A stretch of DNA of 64,000 nucleotides from Lichina pygmaea (Eukaryota > Ascomycota > Lichinomycetes > Lichinales > Lichinaceae), in assembly GCA_963422465.1 (NCBI GenBank), contig OY730170.1:4936379-5000378 (forward strand). The letters run 5' to 3'. Positions 33,896 through 45,534 of this stretch are shown here, in pieces (within the stretch, counting starts at the first letter, position 1; each line of letters opens with the position of its first letter). The notes beneath the pieces are model-generated. The model did not search any database. It saw only the letters and a list, made by a program, of their open reading frames with translations, and was not told where the DNA came from. A program made the position numbers and the translations under genes.

Positions 33896-35568
33896 CTAGA
33901 ATCGAATGTAGTCTTGCTGTCCGGCAATCTCCATGCTCGTCGGGTCTGTAGCATCGCCCAGCATCTCCTCCCCGAGGCCGTCCGAGTCAATGTCGTCGCT
34001 GTCGGCCTCATCTTCTTCGCTGGAAAGGTCGCTCTCGCGCTCTCCCTCTTGCGTGACGTCGCTCGAGGTGCCACGCTTGTTGCCGCCAGGCCCGGACGCG
34101 TCCATCTTCCGGAGCTGTCCGGCCCTGTCGACGTGCGGTAGCCGACACTTCTTGTTGTTGCAGCTGCCAGTGCTGGCGTAGTCTGGACATTCGAATACGT
34201 GTCGCTCTGTACAGGTCGCACCCTTGTCGCAGAAGCCCAAGGTCGCAAAAGCCCGACAGACGGGCGCGCTCGGATTGACCCGAACGTGCGCGTAGCGGCA
34301 CTGATCGTTCGAACATTTCCCGCGCAGAAAGTGCACGCAAGCTGGTACCCTTTCTGCTGTCGTGTCGTGCGAAAGGTCACACGAGTCGCCGGCCGAGCAA
34401 GACCCGGTCTGAAGAAAGTCCTTGCATATGGCCACCTTCTTGTGATCGTGTATGTAGGGGCACGCGGGGCCCTTCGGGCAAGATCCTAGAGAGCGGAGTA
34501 GATCGTCTACGTCAGCCATATTCTCCCTTCGATCTGGCGCCCTGCAGGGAGGGGGTAAGTAGCCGGTCGGTGAGCGATCGAGCGTCGGCCTCTGGCTCCG
34601 AGGATTGGGAAGAACAGGTACCGGTGTTTGAGAAGCGCTTGCACGGCTCCGATTTCTTCCTGACAGGAGCAGGATGCCTGGCGTGTCCGTTTCGAGGCAG
34701 TTAGCTTCTTCAACTCATCTTGCGGGTCGAACCGCCAAGGTCTGGCCTGCTGCCTGGCCTCCACGCACTTCTTGTTCTTGACCATGCCGGATCGATAGAG
34801 GTTTCCGTGCTTGCTGCGCAGGAATGTCACTCCCCCGACAACTGTACGCTTCGGGGTATCTCCAGCAGATGCTGCGTTCGCCGAAGCAATTAATGGCCGT
34901 TTTGGCGCCAAGCCCGCGAGCGATGCCTCACCAGACGTCTTGACCAGGCGGCTTCCACCGTGGCTGACTCGAAACGGAACGCCGCCCACCAGCACATCGT
35001 GGCTGGAGCCCTGATCCGGGGTTGGCCGTGAGAATCTCTGTAGGTGCTTTTGGATCTTCCATCTTTCCCGTTCATCTTTATGGGCGAGCTTGAGCTGCCG
35101 TGTCTGCTCGAGATCGCGCATCCGGCCCTCTCTTTCTTTCTCGTAGACAGCCGGATTAATGAGCTGCTTGTGCCGGTCATTTTTCGACACCCAAGTTTGA
35201 GTCGGGACTGGCTGAGCGTCTGAATTGACCCCGTCGCTCAGAGTCGAGTTGAGGTCGCTCAAGGGCGAAGCCTCAACGGAGCTAGGAGATGATACAGCAT
35301 TGTTCAACACCAGAGTACGGTTCCGCACTGGCGGTAGACCTCTTCCAGCCCGACCTCTTGCGCGCCCGTACGGTGCACCTCGCACGGGCGCCCAGCTATG
35401 TCTCTTTGTCGGATGCTCATCTCGTTGCTCTTGTTGGTTCTTGTGGCGGTTGATCTGGCCTGTCGTTGCCGTCATGTAAGCAGGGAGACGTCAAAAAAGA
35501 GGCGAGGTGCGATGCGCCGTACCTGATATCTGGCTGATCTTGAGCAGCAGCTCACGTTGTTCTGACAT
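33896..35568 (-). CDS. CCCH zinc-finger protein, ZC3H3/Red5 type
   Basis: A likely RNA-binding nuclear protein of 454 aa. Its family (human ZC3H3, fission-yeast Red5) acts in nuclear RNA export and exosome-linked RNA decay. Four exons fit: 35,568-35,523, 35,459-34,769, 34,659-34,622 and 34,485-33,896. Intron phases agree, and joining restores the first finger PCKRFSNTG-GSCPKGPACPYIHD. The N-terminus MSEQRELLLKISQISGQINRHKNQ is a typical fungal start for the family. The middle is basic and disordered, with HGNLYRSGMVKNKKKK before the fingers. Five CCCH units follow (for example CKDFLQTGSCSAGDSCDLSH and CRAFATLGFCDKGATCTERH). The tail is acidic (SSEEDEADSDDIDSDG). The third exon is only 38 nt. 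Confidence 0.9.
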
Positions 35569-36246
35569 TCTACCCTACTCAAGTTAATCAAGGTCAAACC
35601 TTGTGCAAGTTAGATGGTGAGGTTGATTGTTGAAAGGAAGGTGTCGAGTCGGTAGGACGGGAAGGGCGCCTGCTCTATGGAGGGAATGCCGCCCAAGAGA
35701 TCACGTGGTAAGCCGTCACCGTCGCTTAGTCACGCCACCATCTATTTTTAGAACCCAAAGACATCTTCCGCGCGTCCGAGCTGCTATAAATAAGTTCTCG
35801 TGGACTTTTGAAATCTGCTTTCAACACGTCGAACATTGGAAGCCCTTTGCTAAATTCGCAAGAATACATTTCAGAGCGCTCGAGTTACGTGCATCGTGAT
35901 ACGTAACGTACAGTACGGGAGCACATGGCTGTCGAACAGAACGAGGTTGCTTGTCCACGTACGCGTCGTCGCCGTACAGGAAGGGTTCCAAGCAGGGAAA
36001 AGGTCTCTTGCTCCATGCAGTCACTAGACTAGGGTGCTAAGATACCGTACATGAAGATTCTTCTCTCTCACACGACTCCAAATCCAGTACCCGAAAGCGA
36101 GCTGGGATTGGCCATCTCGACCTCCCGTCAACAGTAAATGATAGCAATAGATCATGTTATATAACCGTTTCAGTTTGATATCCAGGTCTCGCACCCATCC
36201 CGTGAATATCTTCAGTCCAAGCTCTACATTGCAGGCGGCTTCCACA
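35569..36246. other. Region between CCCH and Sel1 genes
   Basis: This 678-bp gap lies upstream of the CCCH gene and downstream of the Sel1 gene. It contains TCACGTGG near 35,702, TATAAATA at 35,784 on the plus strand with no downstream plus-strand gene, and AT-rich sequence at 36,100-36,240. No gene is seen. Confidence 0.5.
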
Positions 36247-37823
36247 TCATTTCGGGTTGTATTTCTCTTTCCAGATCCTAAAGGACGAGCGGATGCCTGT
36301 CAGTCTTTCGCACATCGATGATTCCGGTGACGCAAGGCTGCGACGCCAAAGATAGAAGCCGCACGCAGATGAGGGCGTAGGGAAGCCCCGTCCACGTACC
36401 ATGAGTTGCCGACGGTCTTGCTCCCGTTCTGTTCCGCGAGGCGGTAGTACTTGGCAGCTTTCGCCTGCATGGCCGTCAGCTCCTCTCAACGGAAGGCATC
36501 GAGATAGACCCCCTCCAAGTGCAACAACAAGTCGAACGGAGCCAGAATACACCGACCCTGTCCTTCGGCGTCCCCTCGCCGACCTCGTAGCACCTTGCAA
36601 CCTCGTTCATGGCGTCGACGTCGCCCAGGTTGGCAGCGGTCTCGTAGTATTGCTTCGCGGCAACGGGGTCCTTCTTGGGCACGCCCCACCCGTGACGAAA
36701 GCAGTTGGCGAGCTCGTAGATGGCCAGCACGAGCTCGCCCTTTGCCGCCCCTCCTTTCTTCATCCCCGACTGCAGGGCGAGGGACTCGACGGCGGCCGAG
36801 TTCTGGGCGGCACGTGTCAGGTAGAAGAGCCCCTTTGCTGGGTCGGGAGAGCAGCCCCATCCGTGTCTGTCCGCTCAGGCTTAGCTGGAGTTTGGAGTGA
36901 CGGGCGTGCGTGCGTGCGTGCGTGCGTGCGTGACTCGACTTGAGACCGTCTCGGGCGGGCGGCTCCCGGACTCACCGCAAGGCAAGGCCGTAGAGCACTT
37001 GGCTCAAGGCATTGTTGGCTCCATCCGGATCGGCAAGCCGGCCAAACATGGTCGTCGACTGCTGCAGCTCGCCCGCCTCGTGCAGGCGGATAGCTTCTTG
37101 GAGGTTCTCGTCTCCGCCGGGATCCGAGACGCTGCCCTTCCGTGGTCTTCCATCGGACGTGGGGAGACCTCGACCGCCGGACGCGGCACCCCCTTTGACG
37201 TCATCGTAGCCTGGCGGGGTCGCAGGTCGAGAAGAGCTCGCAGAGGTGACGCCCGCTCCGCCGGCGATGTTGCCGCTGCTCTCGGCTAGCAACGTCGCAC
37301 GGCGCTCCCATTGCGCTTCACGGTTCTCCGCTCGTTGCTGTGACTGCTCCCCTTCGCCGCCTGCGGCGTCGTCTTCGTCGGTGATACTGGGGAGGTCTTG
37401 CGGAAGATTGACCGAGCTGGCGCTGCGTGTACGCGAGCCCAGCTGGATTCGTCCGGACAGCCGGCGTCCATCGCTCTTGCCGGGGACGTCGTTCTCTTTG
37501 TGTGGTTCGCCCGAGGACGAAACGCTGGAGATGCTCACGGCCGACCCGGTGGATGACTTGCGTCGGAAGAAGGACCTTCGTTTTGGATGACCGTCCGGAC
37601 CCGACTCGGCGGCGGGCGGCGGCGGCGGCGGGCGTGGTTCCGACTTCGGAAACGTCGGGGCTGAGATAAACTCTTGAGTGTTGGTGTCTGATCGCATGAT
37701 CACGAACTCCGGGGCATCCAACGGCTCCACTTCGGGCTGCGGCGCCACGAACGAGGACCCATGGTGCTCGTCGTTCGCACGACTGAGCCTGTCCCTCTTC
37801 TTGATAAGATCCCGGAGAGGCAT
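36247..37823 (-). CDS. Sel1-repeat protein, fungal Nif1-like
   Basis: A predicted 417-aa cytoplasmic scaffold. Exons are 37,823-36,976, 36,866-36,557, 36,464-36,400 and 36,277-36,247; intron 2 has a weaker GTCGGT donor, the others GTGAGT and GTACGT. The start MPLRDLIKKRDRLS is preferred to the ATG at 37,994 because it matches the usual N-terminus of this group, which continues FVIMRSDTNTQEFISAP. A Ser/Pro-rich disordered half is followed by Sel1-like repeats (HGWGCSPDPAKGLFYLTRAA, ELANCFRHGWGVPKKDPVAA, EVARCYEVGEGTPKDR). The C-terminal block AAKYYRLAEQ..VGNSWIWKEKYNPK is characteristic. Fungal relatives are often annotated as Nif1, a Nim1-kinase inhibitor of fission yeast; that role is by family only. 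Confidence 0.85.
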
Positions 37824-38376
37824 CACTCGGGTTGCGATGGTCGTTCCAAGCCTTCGACGAGATGCGTCGGGATACTTGTGTCTGCGAATCGATGCCCTGA
37901 GAGCCCGTGGGTTCGAGGCCGAGTTTGAGTCGCGGTATCGTTTGCGAACGTGTGCTTTAGGGACCTCATCGTTGCGGCTGAGTCGCGACTCCACAGGGAG
38001 TCCTTTCGACGGCGGCGGGGCTTTGGAAATGTCAGCACTACTCAGCCACGTCCAAGGCCCATGCGGGCTGTGTGCATACGTATAATTCCGCCCTTCCAGA
38101 GGGCGCTAAGAGAGCGCCATGCAGCGCGTACTATACGAGGCGTTCTTGCTTGGATGGCCGCTGGCCGGCGTAGGGAGTTTAGTGGGACGCATGCACATAC
38201 GTGCGGTTCAAGCAAGAGAGCACGAAAGCCTCTGGGAACCGACGATGGCGCGAGTTCAGCGTATACTGTACAATGGTTGCCCTAGTGTGCCTGTGGGGGA
38301 ACGACTTCTGGGGAGAATCTGTTGCATTCCACATCTCCCGTAACGCGTCGAACACGAGGCTCCGATGCTACCACAA
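37824..38376. other. Intergenic region upstream of the Sel1 gene
   Basis: This 553-bp gap lies between the Sel1 start and the NOC4 stop. The frame upstream of the chosen Sel1 start is open to 37,994, so a longer N-terminus cannot be excluded. Nothing else is recognised. Confidence 0.4.
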
Positions 38377-40192
38377 CTAACGGAAATCCCATAGACGTGC
38401 GATAAGATTCTGCTGCTCCGGTACATCGTCATCCGCCTTTGTGAAGACCCTCTTCGGTACCATGTACTCAATCACTGGAGCCTTCTTGAGCTCCTTGGAA
38501 AGTTCAGAGTTGACCATCTATCGTCAGCGTCAGTAGGGGGAACTGGCGGACACACCGGGCCGCCACTAAGAACATACCGTGCCGTAGGAATGATCCAAAA
38601 AGTCCTCGAGGTTGTAGGCATGCTTGGTGAACTGCTCCGATATAATGTTGGCAATGCTTGCGACGTTCGGATGGTAGTGGGATTGCAGCATGTGAATCTC
38701 CCATAGGCTGCTTTCCAGCGCCTCGGTCTCCATCGGATCCGCTTCTTCGTTGTCGAAAGGATCGTCCATGCCCTCCCTCCCCAGCCGAAGCAGAGTCTCC
38801 TTGTCCACTTCCCGGTGGATGGTGAACGTGCAAGCCGGATGACGTTTGAGCTGATTGTAAATCCATGGGATGACGACGACGATGGCGGCTGGAGGAGCAT
38901 GTAGTGCCAAGCGCGACAGTCTCTTGATGAAGCTCGCGACGAGCGCCGCGGGCAGATGGGACGACGCGAGGAAAGTGTCCAGCAACCGGAAAAAGCGCGA
39001 TCGATGCCGTGAATGCAGAAGGTGGCCATCGAGCAACGAATAGAGCTTCTGATAGAAGAGCGGATAGTCGAGATTCTTTTCCTGTATGAGGTAGAACAGG
39101 CCTGACAGCGCCAGGAGCGACATCGATCCCCCGACGTTGTACGAGTCCGTGAGGAAGTCCATGAGCAGCTCGGCGTTGGCGAACCATGGTGCGACCCGGT
39201 GGGACACGATTTGCAGCAGCGCTTTCCTCTGATCATCGCTCAGTTTCAGCTTCAACAGAGCCAGCCATGCGTCTTGAGCCCTCGACTTGTGTGGCCCAAG
39301 GCAGCGGACGGGGTGCTTTGTATGCTTCGGCTTGCCGACATAAAAGCTCTGAAGGTCCGCCTGTGACTGCGGGATGCGCTGTAGACATGAGAGCATCGAG
39401 AAGACACTGGCAGCGCCGGGATCGCTCCTCTCGCCGTCTTCTGTGTTGGAAGAGGCGTCTCTTGGTCCATATCAGCATGAGGAAGCGGCCGAGCGGGCGA
39501 CTCGGCACCTACGCGATGGCCGCAAATGTATGGTATCGAACGTCATCATATCCCTCGACGTATTTATGCACGAACTCTTCCCGAACGTGATTCCCATGTT
39601 CTGCGTGGAGAAGAGCCCACACCACCTTTCTGAAGAGATCATGTGGAAATGCGTAACCCTGGTCGTCCCCTTTCAGGCTTGCCTCATCCTTCACCAGCCG
39701 CATCAGGAGGGCCAGAGCAGTCATCTACCCACCATCAAGTCAGACCCGATATTCATACTGGGAATATGACCGAAGTACCTGATGAGTGGAGTTTTCCTGT
39801 CGTAGGATGTCTAACAAGAGCTCGACAAATTCCTGATACCGGCTCCTGAGCCACTCGACGATGAGAACTTCGTTGTGCGGGGCGTCCTTGTTCTTGACCA
39901 TGCTGCCCGTCGCCATAAGACGCGCGAAGATGCGACATAGCGAGACTGCCGCTGTACAGAGGTCTCCATGACGGGATCTCTTCTCGCGGAGAATCGTGAT
40001 CAAGCTGACGATGTTGTTGTAGTGCTTCCGAGACTCGAGCACCTGAGCTTCCAGACGGAGAATCTCTGTGTCCGTTTGTCCCTTGGCCTTTGTGCGCCTC
40101 GACTTTAGGTCTTGGGCACCGCTCGAATGAGCTCGACCATCTGTCCGCTTTCGTTTCCTGGAGGTCGACTCTCCGTCGACTACGCTGGGCAT
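38377..40192 (-). CDS. NOC4: Noc4, ribosome small-subunit biogenesis factor (CBF/Mak21 family)
   Basis: Nucleolar protein of 549 aa (yeast Noc4 is about 550) that works with Nop14 in 40S precursor maturation and export. Exons are 40,192-39,779, 39,724-39,513, 39,460-38,578 and 38,517-38,377. The introns are 54, 52 and 60 nt with agreeing phases. Intron 2 needs an AAG acceptor after a good GCTGAT branch site, so that junction is the least certain. The N-terminus is basic (SRKRKRTDGR). The central HEAT-like half holds KNKDAPHNEVLIVEWLRSRY. The CBF-type domain (about residues 290-460) includes ALSGLFYLIQEKNLDYPLFY and SFIKRLSRLALHAPPAAIVV, then the conserved NLEDFLDHSYGT. It is divergent from ATP4. 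Confidence 0.92.
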
Positions 40193-40687
40193 AGTGACTT
40201 GCTTGGAAGTCGAAGCTTTCGATTTCAGTGCTTGCGAGTATGAGGCTCGCGATGTGGATCTGAGTGTTAAAAGTTCCGAGAGATTTGTCTTAGGCTCAGC
40301 CGCCGAGCAAGTGTGTCTCCCCGTAGCAGCCGGCCCGCTTGTTTTGATGCAGCTGACTTTAGTTTAGACATGTACATAGAATGTACGGAGGTACTGTAGT
40401 TGGACCACCCTGAGACCAATGGACAGTACTTACCAGTACCTGCTACAGTCTTATAACTTCTGTTAGCTGTCTGCAAGTAGACGACGAGGAGCGTAAAGTA
40501 GCAATACTCGAGATGTTTCGACAACTCCTTTGTGTCGATAACCCTCCCAGAGACGGGTACGAGGGTACGATACCAGTAGCTTTCCGGATCCGCCAGCTCC
40601 GACAAACGACAACTCGACCAGAAGCCTCATCGCCGTTGAGACTCTTCCACGGTTGCAAGGCAGCCACCAAGCAAATTCACACGATCG
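40193..40687. promoter_or_regulatory. Shared divergent promoter region NOC4/ATP4
   Basis: The 495 bp between the two divergent start codons must hold both promoters. It includes GTACGGAGGTACTGTAG and GAGGGTACG words, but no TATA box or known site I would assign with confidence. Confidence 0.5.
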
Positions 40688-41247
40688 ATGGCTTCACGTG
40701 TAGCGCGGCCACTGGCAGGTCAGTTCTCGACATCTACGGTTGCTGATGTAGGCCACCGCTGACGGCCGGATTCAGGCGCATGCGGTCTCCGACCGTGCAT
40801 CTCCAGACGAGCTCTCCCGGCTCTGTCGACGTCCGTAGCATCCGTTCGTGCGGCATCGAACGTCCCCGCCGAAGATCCCAAGTCCAAGGCGCAATCGATC
40901 ATCGATTCGCTACCGGGCAGCTCGCTCGTCTCCAAGACGGCCATCCTCTCGGCAGGGGCCGGTCTGTCCGTGGCCGCGATCAGCAACGAGATCTACGTCG
41001 TCAACGAGGAGTCCATCATCGCCCTTAGCCTGCTCACGGTCTACTATGCCATCTTCAAGTACGGAGGCCCTGCGTACACCAAGTTCGCCGACGGATACAT
41101 CCAACGCATGAAGGACATCCTCTACTCTGCCAAGGAGGACCACAAGGCCGCTGTCGTCCAGCGCATGGAGAGCGTCAAGGAACTCGGTGGCGTCGTCGAG
41201 GTCACGAAGCAGCTGTTCGATGTGTCCAAGGTGCGTACTCGCCGCGG

Positions 41248-41296
<49 letters not shown>

Positions 41297-41662
41297 AGGG
41301 GCTCATAGGGTATTCGCTGACGGGTCCAAACCCAGGAAACGGCCCGTCTCGAGGCCAAGGCATACGAACTCGAGCAGCAGACGGCGCTGGTCCAGGAGGC
41401 CAAGACCGTGCTCGAGTCGTGGGTCCGCTACGAGGGCCAGGTGAAGCAGCGTCAGCAGCGGGAGTTGGCCGAGGGCGTCATCAACAAGATCCGCAAGGAA
41501 CTCGAGAGCCCGAAGCAACTGCAGCAGATCCTGCAACAGGCCGTGTCGGATGTGGAGAGTGAGTGCCTTGCCTCTGTTCCCCGACACTGCTCCAACGAGA
41601 AAGCGATCGAGGGGCTAACTTGCGCCCGCTCTTCAGGAATCGTGTCTTCCAAGGCGCAATAG
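40688..41662 (+). CDS. ATP4: Mitochondrial F1Fo ATP synthase subunit 4 (subunit b)
   Basis: Peripheral-stalk subunit linking Fo to F1 in the inner mitochondrial membrane, 244 aa. Exons are 40,688-40,718, 40,776-41,230, 41,336-41,558 and 41,637-41,662. Phases agree, and the 31-nt first exon joins at TTCAG to give MASRVARPLAGACGLRP, closely resembling Neurospora. The presequence is Arg/Ala/Ser-rich with no acids. Then come EDPKSKAQSIIDSLPGSSLVSKT, the membrane hairpin (about residues 75-115) and the long stalk helix. ETARLEAKAYELEQQTALV and ESWVRYEGQVKQRQQRELAE are diagnostic of subunit 4. Intron 2 carries a GT repeat (41,251-41,295). The last exon encodes only RIVSSKAQ. Confidence 0.96.
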
Positions 41663-41874
41663 ATGACGGCAGATCTCGTTCCTCGTGGTATATGGAGTTT
41701 TGCTTGATTTGTTGCGGCAAGCCGCTGAACTGTAACATCGTAAAGTAGACATTATGGACACAACGGCAGTGGCACAGCAAGACCAGCGTCACTCGGATTC
41801 TCATGCCTGTCCTTCCTCCCCCCCCCCCCCCCCCCCCCCCCACTACTGATCCATGCCTCTGAAATTAGCCCAAA
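41663..41874. other. Convergent 3' region with C23 run
   Basis: The 212 bp between the stops of ATP4 (+) and the HECT_2 gene (-) hold both 3' ends. A run of 23 C (41,819-41,841) sits in it. No strong terminator signal can be read in fungal DNA. Confidence 0.6.
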
Positions 41875-43635
41875 TCAATCATCATCCTCCCCATCTTCGT
41901 CAGATCTTTCCAGGAGAGCAACGTGCCATGTCTGAAACCGTCGAGCCGAAGCCGGAAGCAGCCGCCCCGTCTTCTCCAAGGCGTCGAGTAACCTAGCGAT
42001 GGTGGGTGGCGGAAGACGAATCTCGTCGCTGTCGGCAACAAGTCCTTCCTGCTGGGCTAGCTGCGCCGCGTCCGATATGCGTCTGTAAAGAAGCTTTATG
42101 GCTCGTCGGGGGCCCTGATCTGCCTCTCGTGATGATGACGACGATGGGGACGATGATGGGGACGGAGGAGGCGTGGAAGAGGAGCGAGGAGGGGGGAAGG
42201 AAGAGGAGGAGGAGGAGGAGGAGGAGGAGGAGGAAGAGTAGTACATATCCGGGTTGAACACCCATAGCTATGAATGAGACACATGGTGTCCGTGTCAGCG
42301 ACGACAGGGGTTCGTTGTAGCGGAATTCGAAAGACACGAGCGCTGATATCACGTACGAGTAGACCGTCGGAGCTGGACTCGGCGTCGGAGCCGGATGGAC
42401 TGTGCACGAGAAACTTGCTCGTGCCGTGGCTGTCGACCTGACCGAGGATGTACGCCGAGAAAGACGTCGCGATGGGCCAAGGTATCGTCTGATCACCTTT
42501 CTCCTTCGTAGACACTCGCCCCGATAGATTCCACGCGTACAGTCTCCGGCCGCTCGCTCGGGCATCGACGTAGCCTACTTCCGCGTGACATGTCTCGCAC
42601 CGCAGCAACGGCTGCGTCGTGCCATCTGTAGCAGCTTCCGTCGGAGATGTCTATGCCGTCTCTGATCATCAGCGACGGAGTGTGGCATGGTGTGTATCTC
42701 GGCAGTCATCTGCGAACCATCACCGGTCTGGATAGCCGCCAGTGCAGAACGCTCTGAGACGCACGTGCAAGCGCATCAAAGGCCTCCAGTAACCCATGCA
42801 CAGCCCCGTTCTCGGACATCGAGGGTACGCTGGTAGCTCTGACGTAGGCGTTACAGTGAAAATTGACTCGATATGGGACAGTTGTATCGGTGACCGTGCC
42901 ATTGCTTGGGGGACGAGACCTCACCAGCGCGGCCGCCTTCTTGATGTCCAAACGGCGAGAACAGCAATAAAAGAAGATAGACGACACAGATCGTTGGTTC
43001 AGACAAGTGAGAGAGTAGAATTCGAGAGATGAGAAAATTTCAAATCGTACCGTCATGCCCCGACACTCTTCGCTCGCAAGTAGAATCGAGCTCACTGCCA
43101 CCAAGCCAACTCCAGGCTGGGCCGTAAGCCTGTTCGACGCAGCATAGCCTTTCTCTGCGGCGGAAGAACCCCCCTTCTCCTTGGTTGCAGGAGGTTCAGG
43201 CTTGTGGCAATGCCAGAAGTCCATCATCTCGGCCCAATCCTCGTGAGGCAGGTCCTTCCATTGCCGTATCGATCCAGCATGCACGAGGACGCTGCCGCAC
43301 GCCTGACACAGCAACTGTGCGGTTCTGCTCAAGGTCGCGGCCGACAACGGAAACGACCTGCTCCGTCCGGCACGTACCAGCTGCGTGGGCACAGCGAGGG
43401 GCAGGCGCAGCGAGAGCTCCTGGGCTCGCTGGGCAGGCGTGTCTAGCGACGCGGCAGTCGAGATCTTGGCCGGAAGTCTGATGCATGAAACCTGGCCGCC
43501 ATGGTGAACCTCAAGGCTCGTGTTGTCGCAGGTCAACGAGAGCTTCGTGTCCAGCTTGTGCTCGGGATCTGTGGATATGCATATGGTGATCTGTCGCAGA
43601 TTGAGGAGTAGCTCGGCGTAGATCGAGCAAGTCAT
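41875..43635 (-). CDS. E2-binding E3 ubiquitin ligase, HECT_2/UBE3D-like
   Basis: Probably a ubiquitin ligase related to human UBE3D, 423 aa. Exons are 43,635-43,051, 42,650-42,357 and 42,267-41,875, all in phase 0. The start MTCSIYAELLLNLRQITICIS is family-typical. Exon 1 holds the first zinc pair CQAC, then HEDWAEMMDFWHCHKPE and NRLTAQPGVGLVAVSSILLA. Exon 2 holds a second pair, CETCHAEVG. Exon 3 continues LWVFNPDMYYS, a polySer/Pro insert encoded by a GAG/CTC repeat (42,200-42,237), and the conserved end RRAIKLLYRRISDAAQLAQQ..FQTWHVALLER. Intron 1 is 400 nt, much longer than its neighbours, and could hide a small exon. The polySer insert is unusual for the family. Confidence 0.85.
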
Positions 43636-45534
43636 AGCTCATGGAAATCTCGTTGGATCCATCCGCACTTGGTACCGTACATCACACGGTATTCTCCTCC
43701 AGAGTTGAGATCAAGAGACTGTCACTGTCCACTTCCCGTGTCCTACTTTCTGTTCTACGCGTCGTCGTCGTCCCTTCGCAGTCGTCGGTGTTGGCTTCAT
43801 AGTTGTTGTCCTCGTCTTCCTCTGTCCAAGTAGGGAAGTACCTCGCCATGACCGTGACGATCACCCAGCACATTGGCAGCAGGACTAGGCATATCACGTG
43901 ATATGAACAGAGTTATCCCCACATCACGCTGCTGACTCATCTCAGCATGATTTGTTTAGAAGTACTTCCGTACTATAAACTCTCCAAACAAACTTCTCTG
44001 ATCATGGGTCACTCTTTCATAGAAAGCATACGTACAACATCGATCGTGGGAGACAATGGTGGTACGTACGTGCGTACTCGTACGTACAATGGCACGACAG
44101 AAATCTGTCCACGGCCCCACGCATAATCCGCTTTGGGCACGTCCATCTAGTTGTTAGTAATGCGACTGAAGTCCCGCCGAGGAATCCTGATGCTGTCACA
44201 TCACTTATGACCAATGCGACTCACGGCTTGTAGGGGCGTACACAGACTTGTGTCGTGACACTGTACGTATGTACGAGGTACTTGCTAGATGCTAGGTGCC
44301 AATATGCTTCGAAGGCTGCACCAGACCGCTAACTTAAATTAGTACCCGCACACAACGTCGCTAGATTTCAGAGCTTGGTCTTGCCACATCTAATCAATCA
44401 AGGGACAACACGTAAGTCAGGCACGTTCTAATCCTTGGAAGATGCTGACAAATCTTCAGCTAATCCCCTAGACCAAGCGTTCATCCCCGCCGGATCCGGC
44501 CGGTCCGCGACGATGCTCACTGGGGTTGGGCCAGCCGGAGGGCAACGGTCGATCGACGCGTCGGTGAGAATCCGCCAGCTTCAAAGGGAGTTGGCGGACG
44601 TTACCATGGAGCGCGAAAGATACAGGGAAGAGCGTGACCAGGCCATGGCCCAACTTGACGGTGTCAAGGCCGAGCAACCCAAGGACAGGACCGAGCCAGA
44701 CGCGCATACTCAGCGGCAAGCTAACGAGAGTCGCGGGAGCCAAACGGCCGAGCAGAAGTTGGCCGACGAAAGTCGCGCGCACAACCGCAGGAAAGGGACA
44801 GGTTGAATCTTGGGCGCGAGGCAGACAGTGCTAAGGTTATGGAGGGGAGGCTTTGCAAGGGCGGCGGGCCATGGGGCGAGATATCAGGAGGCGAGGGACT
44901 GGGACGTCAGGGAAAGCGGTGGGGCGTGGCGGGTGAGGACCGACTTGGCTTCTAGTCAGTGCTCCAGCATGTGGAACTGCTTTACACTGTAGTTTTATTT
45001 GTACTTGATAAGTCAGACCGATAGCAAAGTGATCCTCTTATTTGTTCGTAAGGACCAAGTGGCAGAGGTACCGTACAATGCATCCTCTAACTTCTTTTTG
45101 CCAAAGCTGTTCTCCCCGGAAGAAGCTTGGAAAAAGTTTGGAACGACTGTTCTCAATGGCTTCAGACTCGATAGCATCCAGCGATCATGATAATTTCAAT
45201 GGTAACGATCTGATAGCCGAGACTTGGCCTCTGTTACGACGTCGACAACGCAGACCTCGATGACGTAATAGTTACCCCACCTGTCTTTCTACAAAGTGCT
45301 TGACCTTCGAAGGGCTGCCCGACGAGACATCGACACGTTTCGCCCGTGTACGTGACCAGCGGTCTTGGTTCGAAGATTCGAAGATTCGAAAACACATGAT
45401 GTTGACAGGCCGTCGCTAGAATGACCCTTGAAGTCTGAAGCTTGAATCTGGTCAGGAAGCCCCCCCACCTTGTTGCCGGCTGCAACTGAGCACTCGTCGG
45501 GCTCTCGGACGAGCACACTCGGATCACCGGGACC
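43636..45534. other. Intergenic region with E-box palindrome and a weak coiled-coil frame
   Basis: A 1.9-kb gap divergent between the HECT_2 and questin-oxidase-like genes. A perfect 14-bp palindrome ATATCACGTGATAT lies at 43,891-43,904, 256 bp upstream of the HECT_2 start. TACGTACGTGCGTACTCG lies at 44,064-44,081. From about 44,460 to 44,806 an open plus-strand frame encodes a charged, coiled-coil-like stretch (IRQLQRELADVTMERERYRE). Its frame has no upstream ATG; a 48-nt intron (44,412-44,459, GTAAGT..TTCAG) may precede it, but the first exon cannot be placed. I do not call it a gene. Confidence 0.4.
43891..43904. promoter_or_regulatory. E-box palindrome upstream of the HECT_2 gene
   Basis: ATATCACGTGATAT is a perfect 14-bp palindrome containing CACGTG, the core bound by bHLH factors such as yeast Cbf1. 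Position and symmetry suggest a regulatory site. Binding is inferred only. Confidence 0.4.

Noticed and set aside
35784-35792. TATA box on the plus strand
   Set aside because: No plus-strand gene lies downstream, so it is not called as a promoter.
37823-37994. Longer N-terminus of the Sel1 protein from an ATG at 37,994
   Set aside because: The family's usual start block begins at MPLRDLIKKRD (37,823), and the extra 57 residues look like leader sequence.
44435-44806. Small coiled-coil gene
   Set aside because: The frame lacks an ATG at its 5' end and the possible upstream exon cannot be located. It is kept only as a note in the intergenic entry.
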